From Aphanomyces cochlioides (taxonomy: Eukaryota; Oomycota; Saprolegniomycetes; Saprolegniales; Verrucalvaceae): a DNA stretch of 64,000 nucleotides. The notes beneath the pieces are model-generated. The model did not search any database. It was given only the letters and a program-made list of their open reading frames with translations, and had not been told where the DNA came from. Each line of letters begins with the position of its first letter. Positions within the stretch are counted from its first letter, which is position 1. The translations under genes and the position numbers were made by a program. Location of the stretch: the NCBI GenBank assembly GCA_019828595.1, contig JAHQRK010000011.1:1984001-2048000 (forward strand), given 5' to 3'. Positions 35,275 to 45,805 of this stretch are shown piece after piece.

Positions 35275-37287
35275 ATGGCAACACCGCCGCGATTTGCCGT
35301 GGATTTCCAAGTCCACGTGACGCAGGGCCTCTTTCGATCGACGAGTGTATGGGTCTACCGCCAGTTTGTCCTCACGGGCGACACGCTAGACGTCTTTGCG
35401 GATGGAAAAACGCGCCGGTTGCACTCGTTCCGCGTCCGCGATTGCAGTCTCGTCCACGTCTTGGGCCACTACTACAATTTGAAGAAGAAAGACCGTCCCA
35501 AACTACTCCTCTCCTGCCCCAACGTCACGCTCTTCCGCACATTTAGCGCACTCTTGGACGCGGCGAAAGCGTCTCCCCAATGGCAGCTTCCCGCGACAAA
35601 TAGATGGAACCAACTCATGGCCGTCGCGAACTCCATCCTCGACACAGAACTCGTAAAACCCACGGAAGGACTCTCGATATCGTCCATGACACTCGCCAAA
35701 GTCCAAGAACATGTTGATAGGTTGAAAGCGACGCGAGATGCATTAGCAGAGTGTCCAACCGCCGAGGAAATCTACGACAAAGTTCTCGACATGGAGGCCG
35801 CGTACGTCGCCGACGCTGCCATCGTCAACTTTGCGCACACGGTCGCAATGCTTCATCCCGTCGCGTACGCCAAGCCAAGGCCGCCGACACAAACCTCCTG
35901 GCGCGACAAACTCCATCGCTGTCCCCATCCAGCATGTCAGGAACCATTGACTCTAGCCCAAATGCACGACATCCACTTGAAAGACGCCGCAGTGGTTTGC
36001 CCGCGCTGCGGCAGTCAGCTCCGCTACGGCGTCTTTCAACTCGCGGACATCCTTGGAGCAGATCCAACGATGGGCACCGCGCCTTGGACTTGCTTGCCGC
36101 GAGATGGAGAGCTTTCGACGTTCAAGTCGTCGCTGGAGAAAAAAGTCAACGCCGCGACGTACGATCGCATTGTCGGTGCGGTCGACAGGCGTCTTCAGCG
36201 CGCCGACATCGATTTAGTCCGTGCGATGGTCCGCCAATTGGACTTTGTCGAGAAAATCTGCAGCAACATTGAATACTGGACGACGCCGCAGGTTGTCCAC
36301 GCCGCGATCCTCCGCTACCACAAGTTCATGCGGCTCTTCCAAGTCAAGCATCCAAGCACGACGCTCGTCCCGACGTGCGACATCGACCTCGTCTGGCACA
36401 CGCATCAAACGTTTCCGCAGGACTACCGAGCGTACTGCAAAGCGCTCTGCAGCATGGTGCTTGACCACAACGACACGATGTCCAAGCGCAATGTCGTGGA
36501 TGGATTCGCCGCGACGTGTCGACTGTGGGCGACGCAGTTTGACGAAGCCTACTCGTCGTTCCCCGTCGCGACCAAGGACGCTGCTGGAGAGAGAATACGA
36601 TTGCCATCCCATGCTTGCCGCTTTGTCGGCGTCGATGAACCCTTGGCTGGCATTCCATCGGCCACGGACGATCCCGCGGCGTCCAAGAAGCTCATCCTTG
36701 TTGCGGTCCTCGGAACACCAGTCATGGACAGTCGAGTCCTGCCCGAGAAGTTTTGGCAGCGAGGCCAAGGCAGCCAAGGACGCACGTCGAGCACAACAAC
36801 GCCACAACCTTCGCCATCGAAACCAACTTTGAGGTCGCCAAAGACAGAGTCCAAGTCGACGTGGCTACAAACTCTCTGGAGGCTCATCCAAGTCGCTCTC
36901 GTGATTCTGGCGGCCGCGACGCTAGACTACGCAAAGTGGACACCAGCTCTTCCCCTGCCAACAATCGACGTCGTGACTCCTTGGATAGCGTCTGTGGCCG
37001 TCGGGGGATTTATCCTGATGGGATGCTTCCTCTGCGGTGCAGGTCGATCCAGAGATTCCTCAAGCAAGAGCTTCAGCGTCGCGATTCCTCGTGTGTCAAT
37101 TTCAAGCTCGACAGGTCGCAGATCATCCGTCGCGGCTTCGACTTCCAGCTACACGAGCCGAGGATCAACCACGTCGTATGGCACAACGTACGATTACTCT
37201 GGCGGATCGTCCTGGGGAGGTGGAGACAGCGGCGGTGGAGATAGCGGCGGTGGTGGAGGTTGTGGTGGAGGCTGCGGCGGCTCATAA
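35275..37287 (+). CDS. GRDP/DUF1399-type protein 1, transmembrane form with Gly/Cys tail
   Basis: A single exon of 670 residues. Order: PH-like module (about 5-95), helical linker, zinc site (CPHPACQEP ... VVCPRCGSQLRYGVFQLADIL, about 215-260), then the DUF1399/glycine-rich-domain-protein core (AMVRQLDFVEKICS, QVVHAAILRYHKFMRLF, VPTCDIDLVWHTHQTFPQDY, DEAYSSFP, CRFVGVDEP). Two hydrophobic helices at about 538-556 and 572-592 (LIQVALVILAAATLDY, IASVAVGGFILMGCFL) follow. It ends in a Ser/Thr region and a Gly/Cys tail ending GGGCGGGCGGS. Plant GRDPs with DUF1399 act in development and stress; the role here is unknown. It is the best-preserved paralogue. Confidence 0.85.
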   Translation: MATPPRFAVDFQVHVTQGLFRSTSVWVYRQFVLTGDTLDVFADGKTRRLHSFRVRDCSLVHVLGHYYNLKKKDRPKLLLSCPNVTLFRTFSALLDAAKASPQWQLPATNRWNQLMAVANSILDTELVKPTEGLSISSMTLAKVQEHVDRLKATRDALAECPTAEEIYDKVLDMEAAYVADAAIVNFAHTVAMLHPVAYAKPRPPTQTSWRDKLHRCPHPACQEPLTLAQMHDIHLKDAAVVCPRCGSQLRYGVFQLADILGADPTMGTAPWTCLPRDGELSTFKSSLEKKVNAATYDRIVGAVDRRLQRADIDLVRAMVRQLDFVEKICSNIEYWTTPQVVHAAILRYHKFMRLFQVKHPSTTLVPTCDIDLVWHTHQTFPQDYRAYCKALCSMVLDHNDTMSKRNVVDGFAATCRLWATQFDEAYSSFPVATKDAAGERIRLPSHACRFVGVDEPLAGIPSATDDPAASKKLILVAVLGTPVMDSRVLPEKFWQRGQGSQGRTSSTTTPQPSPSKPTLRSPKTESKSTWLQTLWRLIQVALVILAAATLDYAKWTPALPLPTIDVVTPWIASVAVGGFILMGCFLCGAGRSRDSSSKSFSVAIPRVSISSSTGRRSSVAASTSSYTSRGSTTSYGTTYDYSGGSSWGGGDSGGGDSGGGGGCGGGCGGS

Positions 37288-37922
37288 GCATCTCAAAAAG
37301 ACTATCAAGTTTCTTTTGCCTCGATTGATCTCTCTTTTGTCATTTTGAGATGAAGCCACGTCGCTCTCAGTCGAGATGGAGACTTCTAGACAATGCTATC
37401 CTCTCCTCCTTCCACGAGTCACGCTGTAGAATCCCCTTTGCAATCCCATCGCCACCCAAGGAGACTTGCATCTGCCTCTCAACATGTAGCTGGTGAAAGC
37501 CACGTGGAACGATCGCCAGCGACATCTCAACGTCGTGGTTCAACGCCAGAGGTGACTACGAGTAGATCGCCTTCAATGGTTCCTCTCATGAAACCCGAGA
37601 CTCGTTGCAGCGGTCTTCGATACACTCATCATGGATTGCCAAAGCGATGACTGTCAAGGTGACGACTACGTGGCCCAAGGTATGACATCCTAGCACCCTC
37701 AAATATGTCTGCACTCTCCAAGCTATGACAGTCATCGAGCCAGCGAGCTCTCCAGCTCCAGCCCCTGCATCGTACGGCCGTCAAGAGCTCCATCTTGCTC
37801 CTTGCTCGTCCTGCAATACATCCCGAGATGGTCCAGGGATGTCAAAGTTTGGTTCATGTCGTCGGGACGTGTCGTCGGGTTGTGGAAACCGTTATCATGA
37901 TGTCGGCACAAATCGATTGACC
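37288..37922. other. Spacer between GRDP 1 and 2
   Basis: No gene seen. An open frame runs from 37725 into GRDP 2, but the paralogue alignment places the start at 37923. Confidence 0.45.
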
Positions 37923-39851
37923 ATGGGAAACGCACCGTCGAGCGACTTCTTCATTGATTTCCAAGCCGCGACGACGATGAAAACACATCAGACTTCCTCG
38001 ATTTGTCGTTTCAGCATCAAGAAGCAAGCGCTTGGGATTGCATTCGACCATGGCACGACTCCACCCAAAACTCTCAACGTTCGCCATGTCCACTTCAAAC
38101 CTATCGACGGGAAGAGCTACGAACTGCGCTACAAGAAAGACTTGGTCGTCGTGCTACCAACTCCGAGTCAGTTACGCCTTGACGCGTTTCTCCGCGTCTT
38201 GGATTTGGCCAAAGCTTCCAAGGAATGGACGTTGCCACCGACCACCACACAAACACAACTCATGGACGTCGCGGTGGCCATTTCACAAACATATGACGCC
38301 AAACCCTCCATCATGCCGTCAATTCCAATCTCCAAAATGACCGTCGACAAAGTCCAAGCGCACCTCGCTGAGATGCAAGCCATGTACAAGACACTGACGA
38401 CTTGCAACTCCAACGAAGCCTTGTACGAGTTGCTCTTGGAGCTTGAAGCCGCCTACGTCGCCGACCGGGAGATCAACAACTTTGCTCACACGGTACACAA
38501 ACTCCATCCCAAGCAATACCAAGTCCACCAGCAACTACGTCAACAGCCACTGCTTGCATCGTCATTGAAATACTCGCTTCGAGAGATCTTCAAATTGTGT
38601 CCATCATGCAAACAAGACCTGCCGATCACCGTCATGTTTGCCATTCACATGCAAGGGAAGACGGAGAAGTGTCCACACTGCGCCACCACATTCAGCTATG
38701 AAGCCTTCCACGTCGCTCAGTTGATCACTCATTGTGGCACCCAGCGTGTCCATGTGACGGTATCGAATTCTGACTCGATCAACGCTTTCATGTACGATAC
38801 AAGGATGCATTTGGCCTCTGTCAGGTCTTTAATCAACGATGCCATGATGCGAGCAGCGGCGGAAGGGAGCAATCTCTCCACGGACGCGAGAAATCGGTGG
38901 CGGAGTCATATCGACGCTAGCCGGGTCAAACTCGACTGCAGTCATGGCGTGATTTATGTCAACTTTACGGTCGATTTGGTCCACGCCATGGTCCGCCAGC
39001 TCTACTTCATTCTCAAGGTGTGCTCGCACGCCGACTACTGGAGCCAGCCACAAGTAATCGCCGCGACCATCGCACGCTATCACCAGTTCATGCACTTAAT
39101 GCGTACCCGTCCCAAGATGATGTTCGTGCCGACAGTCGACATTGATCTGGTGTGGCATGCCCACCAGTGTGATCCACAAGACTATGCTCGATACTGCAAT
39201 GACCTCGTTGGCAAGTTGGTCGACCACGACGATACAATCACAGGAGGCGACTTGCAAACGAGCTACGCCGACACGTTTCGACAATGGGCTCAAGTGTTTG
39301 ACGAGCCATACTCATCTTTTGCACCGACACAACCACCCGATGGACCCAACAATGCGTGGCGTCTTCCTTCACGGGATTGTCGCTTTGTCGGTGTCGATGA
39401 GACGATTGATCGTGACGGTCGTCCTGTGTTTGTCTCGGTGATCGGAACACCAATTTTTGATGATCGTGTTGTCGCGACCGAGGCAAGTCAAGCCAACCTT
39501 GTCGAGAGCATGGAGTGCGCTCCTCTATCGAGTAAACTTGACTGGACGGTGGAACCTCGTTATCTACCAAATAGCCCTCCGATGTCATTTCCAGACATCA
39601 CTCAGCCATTCAAGGCAGTGCACAGCTTGGTTACTCATTTCTTATCGCCGTCCAAATCGACGGCTCGACCGCCGCCTCGACCAATTGCATCGAGTAGCGC
39701 TACACCGGCGAAGAATTCACCAAGTCAAGCCTATTCTTCCTCGTCGACGACGTGGGTGTCCGATTCATACGTTTATGACGACACATGCTCTTTCAGCGTA
39801 TTCACCTCGACTGATGGCGGAGATGGAGGGGGAGATTGCGGACGAGACTGA
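37923..39851 (+). CDS. GRDP/DUF1399-type protein 2, predicted N-myristoylated form, tail truncated
   Basis: A single exon of 642 residues starting MGNAPSSDFF, which has Gly2 and Ser6 as required for N-myristoylation. Then the PH-like module (DFQAATTMKTHQTSSICRFS...), zinc site (CPSCKQDLP ... KCPHCATTFSYEAFHVAQLI) and DUF1399 core (AMVRQLYFILKVCSHADYW, YHQFMHLMRTRPKMMFVPTV, DIDLVWHAHQCDPQDY, DEPYSSFAPTQPP, CRFVGVDE). The transmembrane pair of GRDP 1 is absent. The Gly/Cys tail is cut by TGA at 39849. In the same frame it would read on as RGCAGGCGGF to TAG at 39880, the family-type ending, so a recent nonsense change removed 10 residues. Confidence 0.85.
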   Translation: MGNAPSSDFFIDFQAATTMKTHQTSSICRFSIKKQALGIAFDHGTTPPKTLNVRHVHFKPIDGKSYELRYKKDLVVVLPTPSQLRLDAFLRVLDLAKASKEWTLPPTTTQTQLMDVAVAISQTYDAKPSIMPSIPISKMTVDKVQAHLAEMQAMYKTLTTCNSNEALYELLLELEAAYVADREINNFAHTVHKLHPKQYQVHQQLRQQPLLASSLKYSLREIFKLCPSCKQDLPITVMFAIHMQGKTEKCPHCATTFSYEAFHVAQLITHCGTQRVHVTVSNSDSINAFMYDTRMHLASVRSLINDAMMRAAAEGSNLSTDARNRWRSHIDASRVKLDCSHGVIYVNFTVDLVHAMVRQLYFILKVCSHADYWSQPQVIAATIARYHQFMHLMRTRPKMMFVPTVDIDLVWHAHQCDPQDYARYCNDLVGKLVDHDDTITGGDLQTSYADTFRQWAQVFDEPYSSFAPTQPPDGPNNAWRLPSRDCRFVGVDETIDRDGRPVFVSVIGTPIFDDRVVATEASQANLVESMECAPLSSKLDWTVEPRYLPNSPPMSFPDITQPFKAVHSLVTHFLSPSKSTARPPPRPIASSSATPAKNSPSQAYSSSSTTWVSDSYVYDDTCSFSVFTSTDGGDGGGDCGRD

Positions 39852-40460
39852 CGCGGCTGCGCTGGAGGCTGTGGCGGATTCTAGCTGTCAATCCCATAAT
39901 TGTTTTTCGCCAACACCTTCCTCTCTTTTGACAAATCCGACGAGACGACACACGACTGCGATCTTGGCTGTTCTTCGTGGGAGTCACAGTGCATGTCTCC
40001 CTGTTTCTAGTTCACTCGGCGCTGTAGATGAGAGTCTGGCGTACGATTGCTTTGCCTCTGTATGATATCACAATTGCACAGTCATGAGCGCGAATCTTGT
40101 CGCACGATTGTATGACGTGGCAGCACCACAATCGCCCGATTGGCAGGCAGTGATCCCCTTGTCGCACTTGCATTGCTGAAAGCACTCCGCTATCCAGAAC
40201 AATGTTGATTGCGCTTTCATAATTGTCCTCCTCTGTAATTGACAGCGACGCCTTATGGCTGGTCGTGGCTCAGTGGCGATGATTCTGTCGTATGCACGTG
40301 CTCGACGCACTTTCCAAGCAGAAGACTCCCTTGATCGACGCAATCCTCGGCGCCTAACACGCGTTGAGAGCAAGGATTCGACTCTGCCAGCTCCAACATG
40401 CCCGAGCAGTCCAGCAGAATCAACGACGTTTCATCAAGCAAGTCGAGTTACATTTAAAAC
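39852..40460. other. Intergenic between convergent GRDP 2 and Nod19-like genes
   Basis: No gene seen in about 600 bp. The first 31 bases are the former tail of GRDP 2. Confidence 0.45.
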
Positions 40461-41840
40461 TTATTGGACGGATTCACCAACTTTGGCGTAGCCAGCGCGG
40501 GCTTGGCTACGCTTGTACAAAGCGACTACAACGCCGACGGTCACCATGGCAGCAAGGGCACCGACAACAACGACAGGGGTGTTGTCATTTTCCGCAGGCA
40601 CGACGCTGTGGGAGACAGTCGTGTCTTGTGGTGGTTTGTAGTCAGCGATGGCCAAGTACCACAGACTCATGGCACCAGTGTGAGGTTCAGAGCTGTTGTA
40701 CGTGGCGACGATGCGGACAATGTTGGAGCTGCGCATGCGTCGAGGTGGGTCGAACGTGCAGTGAGACATCGCAATGACGTAGCCGGATTCATTGCCGGCG
40801 ACGTTGCCACTGCCGTAAGTTGGGTACGAATTACACAAGAGTTCGTCCGTCTTGTCGTCGTAGAGCTGAATGCCGAGAGAGCCACGGTGTTGGTGGCCGA
40901 CAGCGTAAACCAATTCGACTTCCACGTCTTCTTCGTTGTAGTCGGCGCCAAAGCCGAAAGCGCCACCAGCACGACCAATGTGTTGGCGGGTCGACAAAGT
41001 GTGCGTGCAACCAGGATTTTCAGCAGGGTTGCATTGGGGAATATCGTATTCAACAGCTCCATGATGGGTCAAATCACCCGAGGCATCGCAGCAGGCGGCG
41101 AGGTAGAGTCCACGGTTGGCAGGTTGCACGTCGTCGTAGTCGAACGTGTAGCGCATGTAGTAGGTGGCGTTGGGAACAACGGGGTCCAAATCTTGAGGCT
41201 CCAAGCACAATTCTTGGTCGTTGCAGCATCGAAGACCTCCGCGGTAAGTGTCAGCAAAGCATGCCGAGTTCTTTTCGTGCAAAAGCTGCGCATTGCAGTG
41301 GAGGCCGAGTTCAAATCCATTGACCGTGCCATTGGCAAAGACATCGTTGGACGTGCAAGGGCATTCAAGGCAGTGGTGAGCATTCTTGGTAGTCATTTTG
41401 CGTGTGTTGATAATATGGACATTGGCAATCCATTCATCTTCGCCAGGGGACGTGATGAAAGCATAGGGGTAGCTGAACTCTTGAGGCGTGCCACGGGATT
41501 CCGTACCAGCGCCAAATCCAACACCAGCGTACATTTCAGGCGCTTTCATCGGGGTCCATGTCTTCTGTTTGTTCTTGTACGACGAATGGCGCGATCCCAC
41601 GACGTGGTGGTGCAAATAGGCGTCGTAGTTGGGCGTGGGGACGACCGTACCGTCGGGGAGAATCTCGACAATGTCGGCGGCAAAGCGGTAGACCGCGATA
41701 GGACCCTTGGGGATCGGAAGCACGTGATAGTCGTTGCTCACTCCACCTTGAGGAAGCACAATCGGGCGAGTATACGCCGTGTGTGATCTGCGGGCGGCGG
41801 CAGCGACGGCGGCAACGAGCGCAAGGGTCGAGAAGTGCAT
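40461..41840 (-). CDS. SURNod19-like secreted protein with membrane anchor
   Basis: A 459-residue single exon. Signal peptide MHFSTLALVAAVAAAA, then features of the stress-up-regulated Nod19 family: NYDAYLHHHVVGS, GAGTESRGTPQEFSYPYAF, WIANVHIINTRKM, CLECPC, GGLRCCNDQELC, YYMRYTFDYDD, LYLAACCDASGDLTHHGAVEYDIPQC. The ordered His, Cys and Tyr residues resemble copper-monooxygenase-type folds, but no activity is established. The C-terminus holds one helix (TPVVVVGALAAMVTVGVVVALY) and a basic cytoplasmic tail. It is convergent with GRDP 2. Confidence 0.85.
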   Translation of the reverse strand: MHFSTLALVAAVAAAARRSHTAYTRPIVLPQGGVSNDYHVLPIPKGPIAVYRFAADIVEILPDGTVVPTPNYDAYLHHHVVGSRHSSYKNKQKTWTPMKAPEMYAGVGFGAGTESRGTPQEFSYPYAFITSPGEDEWIANVHIINTRKMTTKNAHHCLECPCTSNDVFANGTVNGFELGLHCNAQLLHEKNSACFADTYRGGLRCCNDQELCLEPQDLDPVVPNATYYMRYTFDYDDVQPANRGLYLAACCDASGDLTHHGAVEYDIPQCNPAENPGCTHTLSTRQHIGRAGGAFGFGADYNEEDVEVELVYAVGHQHRGSLGIQLYDDKTDELLCNSYPTYGSGNVAGNESGYVIAMSHCTFDPPRRMRSSNIVRIVATYNSSEPHTGAMSLWYLAIADYKPPQDTTVSHSVVPAENDNTPVVVVGALAAMVTVGVVVALYKRSQARAGYAKVGESVQ

Positions 41841-43371
41841 TCTTCCTCACAAATTCAAAACTGAATGGCGCACTTCAATATCTCGACTGGAAATCGAATG
41901 TGGCCTACCAAATTAACAAATTGCAATCAAATATATATCGAGATTTTAACAGTTACATGTATAAAATGCATAACTAATAGTGAAACCAAGTCATTTCGGG
42001 ATTCTCTTGAAGAAATGAAAAATTCAATCAATTCCAATAGGTCGTTCATGAAAGGGCGATAGTCAAGGGGACAGAAGATGCTCCCCGCCATCTCGCGGTG
42101 CTCTCGCTACAGCACCACACTGAAGAGTCCATTGGCTGCTTTGAGCTCTCAGCACATCAAAGTGCATCCTCGAACCGATACGACGGTTGTATGGTGATGC
42201 AGGGCGGAGTGGGATGAAGTTCGATTACGAGTGAACAAATCTATACTAATCCACCATGGCCTCCGAAGCCCATGGCGCTCTCCACGGCCGCCAGGGAGGC
42301 CAACAGACGATCCTAGCTTGTATATTGTATCGAATATCCTCCCTACATGAAAGCGGCAGGCGTTTGGACGCACTAGACCCTCGATGAAGCAGGTCGAGTG
42401 CTAGAATGTATGCGGTGAACGTGGATGGTTTTACGTGATCAACGCCACGCCAGTCCATGGTCAAGATGGAGCTTCGCCTTGACTTTCCAGCGTTTCTCAC
42501 TGAAAGAGCTGCTCGCGCCTGCTATCTATGGTCATGAAGCCTACTTTCCCGTCGTCAAAGTCAACGAAATGGTCATTTGTGCTATGAAATGTGTGTTGGG
42601 AATGTCGATGGTTTCACGTAAGCTGTCGTCGGTGGATTGCGTTCAACCATCGACATTCTCAACGTCATGTCAAAGTCGACCCTGGGGATTTCCATGGCGG
42701 AAGAGCATACTCTACCTCTTATAAGCTGAATAAATCGTTCACTCTTAGCCTCTGCATAGTTAAAGTTGCGTCGATTCTTACGATTTATCCTTTGAAGGAT
42801 AAGATGATGGAGAAAGGCCAACTGTCGTGACAATTGTTGTTGCTCATCCTTATGAATTTGCAGCCAATCAATCCTCATGCGAATGTTCATGCGCTGTTCG
42901 CTCGGATCCGACTGACGACGCGCGAGAGGGAGTCTGTGGCTTCACCGACGTCGTGATGACCCTGCTAGAGGAGCTAGGATGCTCGAGGTTGTATGCATGA
43001 CGACGTGTACGACGTCATGTAGCTGTTGGCAGACATTTGAGAGTGTGATATTAAATCGGGAGTGCGGTCGTTCGTCGCGTAAATAGCCTTCTTCTCGAGC
43101 TTCAATGATGCGTCTTGTTTTCTTCCTCGCGCTTGCTCTCTGCCGTCGTGGCTTTCAAGAAACGCAAGATTTGCCAGTGATGTTGGCATCTCATCGGGGA
43201 AAGCAGATAAAGATTGGTCGTGCCATAGAGAGGCGTCGTGGCCACCAGGATGTCAATCTCTCTCTCTCTCCAGCTTGAGCATTCAAGCTCTACACCAGCG
43301 GCGGCGCAGTAGTCATGACTTGGTGACTTGCCGCAGGATGTTCAGAACGATGACATTTGAACCTTGTGAAA
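41841..43371. other. Intergenic region with a 14-bp hairpin
   Basis: About 1.5 kb without a convincing gene. At 42600-42613 and 42645-42658 a perfect 14-bp inverted repeat (GAATGTCGATGGTT / AACCATCGACATTC) could form a stem with a 31-nt loop. A related GGATGGTTTTACGTGA motif occurs at about 42422. Confidence 0.45.
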
Positions 43372-45385
43372 TTAAGAGGACGAGTAAAACTCACATGGGG
43401 ACAACTCATGCATCCTTGTCCTGAAGGATAAATAGCTCTTGCTAGTTCCACCGCAACCTCCGCCACAGCCCCCACCGCCTGAATCTCCTCCGCCATCATT
43501 GCAAGACGAGAAACCATTGTCGTAGGGCGTACCGTACGGGTTGGACGCCCACTGCGTCGACGTCGACACATACAATTGAGAGTCGACCGTCGGTGGGGTA
43601 TACATCGGGATGTACGTAGGCGGTGGTTTTGTAGCCGTGACGACGGTGGGAGGAGGCTGGACGGAAGCGTCGCTCGTGGGGGAAATGTAAGGCAAGGGTT
43701 CATAGTACTGTGGCTTGACGGGCCGTTTCTTCTTGGGCTCTGTTGTGCTTTTTGCAGGAGGAGGAGGTGGCACGGTCCAGTCAATCTTCCACCGACTTGC
43801 AATCGGAGCCATCTCCATGCTCTGGACAACTTTGGCTTGCCTCGACTCGGTCGGGATGACGCGGCCGTCAAACACGAGCGTGCCAATTACAGAGACAAAA
43901 ACTCCACGGTCGTCGATTGGAAGCATCTCGTCGACGCCGACAAAGCGGCAATCTCGTGATGGTAGACGCCATGTCTTCTCGTCTGAATGCTCTGGAGACT
44001 GCGTGGGGGGCAAACGACGAGTACGGCTCGTCAAAAACGTGAGCCCAAGTCGCAAATGTCGTGGCGTAGCCAGCTTGCAAGTCGCCCCCTGTGATGGTAT
44101 CGTCGTGGTCCACTAGCTTGTGAACGAGGTCATGGCAGAAGAGAGCATAGTCTTTGGGAAAACACTGATGGGCATGCCAGACGAGATCAATGTCGACGGT
44201 TGGGACGAGCATCGTCTTGGGTCGTGTACGCATCAAGTGCATGAATTTGTGATAGCGCACAATGGCCGCGGCGACCACTTGTCGCTGGCTCCAGTAGTCT
44301 CCATGCGAGCACACCTTGAGGAGAAACGATAGCTGGCGGACCATGGCATGGACTAAATCCAAGCTGAAGCTACCTGCAATGTCGCCGAGACTAGCATCGA
44401 TGTGGTCCTGTCACCGCGTCTTGTCTTCGGCGGAGAGGTTGATCCCTTCCGCCAACCCTCGTCGCTTGACTTCGTCCATGAACCGCTTGAGCGACACGTA
44501 GTGCGACGAGTTGTTTGGCAGCTTCAGGACGCATTCCATGGCGTCGCTAGAAGCTGTGGAAGCGCAGCAAAAGTGGATTTTGCCCATGTCGATCAACTGC
44601 GCGACGTGGAATGCTTCGTAGCTGAGCGCCGTGGCGCAACGAGGACATTCGACTGTCTTGCCTAGCATGTGCACAGCGTACATGACGGCGATCGGGAGCG
44701 CTTTCTCGCAGGACGGACAGGATTGAAAGATGTCTCGGAGCGATTTCTTCTGCAGGGATGCAGTCGCGAGCTCTTGGTCTTGCTCGTACTGCCGTGGATG
44801 GAGTTTGTGGACCACGTGGGCAAAGTTGGCGGTCTCCTTGTCGACGACATAGGCGGCTTCAAGCTCCAAGAGCATGGTGTACACGTCTTCTTTGGAGTTG
44901 CAAGTCGTCAGTGTCTTGTACATGGCTTGCATCTCAGCGAGATGGGCTTGGACTTTGGCCACGGTCATGTTGGACACGACTAAATCATGGACGGGTTTCG
45001 CCGCGTGTGTTTCGGCAATGGCGACCGCGACGCCAAAGAGAGCTGTCTGCGGGGCCGTCGTCGGCAACGTCCATTTCTTGGAAGCGCTGGCCAAGTCCAA
45101 GACGCGTAGAAACGCGTCGAGGTGAGACCGACTGGGAGATAAAAGCACGACCTCCAACGCGTCCTTGTAGCGCAGTTCGTAGCGATACCCGTCGATATGG
45201 TTGATGTGGACATGGCGGACGTCCAGAGTCTTGGGTGGACTCTTGCCGTCGTCCACTGTCATCTCAAGTGTTTGCTCCTTGACGCTGCATCGACACCACT
45301 CGACGGCCAGCGGTTCTTCATCGAGGTTTGGACTCGTCACGACTTGGAAATCAATCAAGAAGTCGCGCGACTGCGATGCGCCCAT
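43372..45385 (-). pseudogene. GRDP/DUF1399-type protein 3, myristoylation-type start, nonsense plus frameshift
   Basis: Starts MGASQSRDFLIDFQ at 45385 (Gly2, Ser6: myristoylation consensus), closely parallel to GRDP 2. The PH-like module and zinc site (CPSCEKALP ... ECPRCATALSYEAFHVAQLI) are intact. TGA at 44411-44413 stands where GRDP 2 has Trp (EDKTR-stop-QDHIDAS versus ARNRWRSHIDAS). The same frame continues through VDIDLVWHAHQCFPKDY to DEPYSSFAP. There a run of six G (plus strand, 44005-44010) has one base too many; the frame then changes to TQSPEHSDEKTWRLPSRDCRFVGVDE. The Gly/Cys tail (GGGGCGGGCGG) runs past the usual end for about 22 residues. Opposite orientation to copies 1 and 2. Confidence 0.85.
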
Positions 45386-45805
45386 GGGAAGGAAATGCTG
45401 CAGGAGCTTCTCTGCATCCCAACGTCATGGCCACCTTACAACCCGACGACATGCACAAAAAAGTCACAACGACATGGACGGTGAAGGTGATAGGTAGCTC
45501 TGGCATGGTGGCGACGACCCGGCGACCGAGCTGCGAGAAGCTCGCAAGGCCTGCTGGCAGCTTTGTTCGTTGCTTCTGTCGCTGTCCTGCGCCGACAAAC
45601 CCGTTCGCAGCGTATACAGCGTCCACTCGAGGGAGATTTCACCGTGGACTTGCATGGACTACACAGCATGGAGCCATCCATCCACACGTTCCAGTGTCGC
45701 CGTCCACAGTGACGCTCGACAAGCTCTCTCGTCTTTGCAGTCAACTTGACCATTATGGTGAGCTTTCTCTTCCTCTCCTTGCCTCCATAATCGTTCGTCT
45801 AGTCG
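45386..45805. promoter_or_regulatory. Divergent promoter region
   Basis: About 420 bp between the divergent starts at 45385 and 45806. No coding evidence. Confidence 0.35.

Noticed and set aside
40464..41786. 440-residue plus-strand open frame opposite the Nod19-like gene
   Set aside because: Antisense shadow of a GC-rich gene that has signal peptide, Cys pairs and membrane helix on the minus strand.
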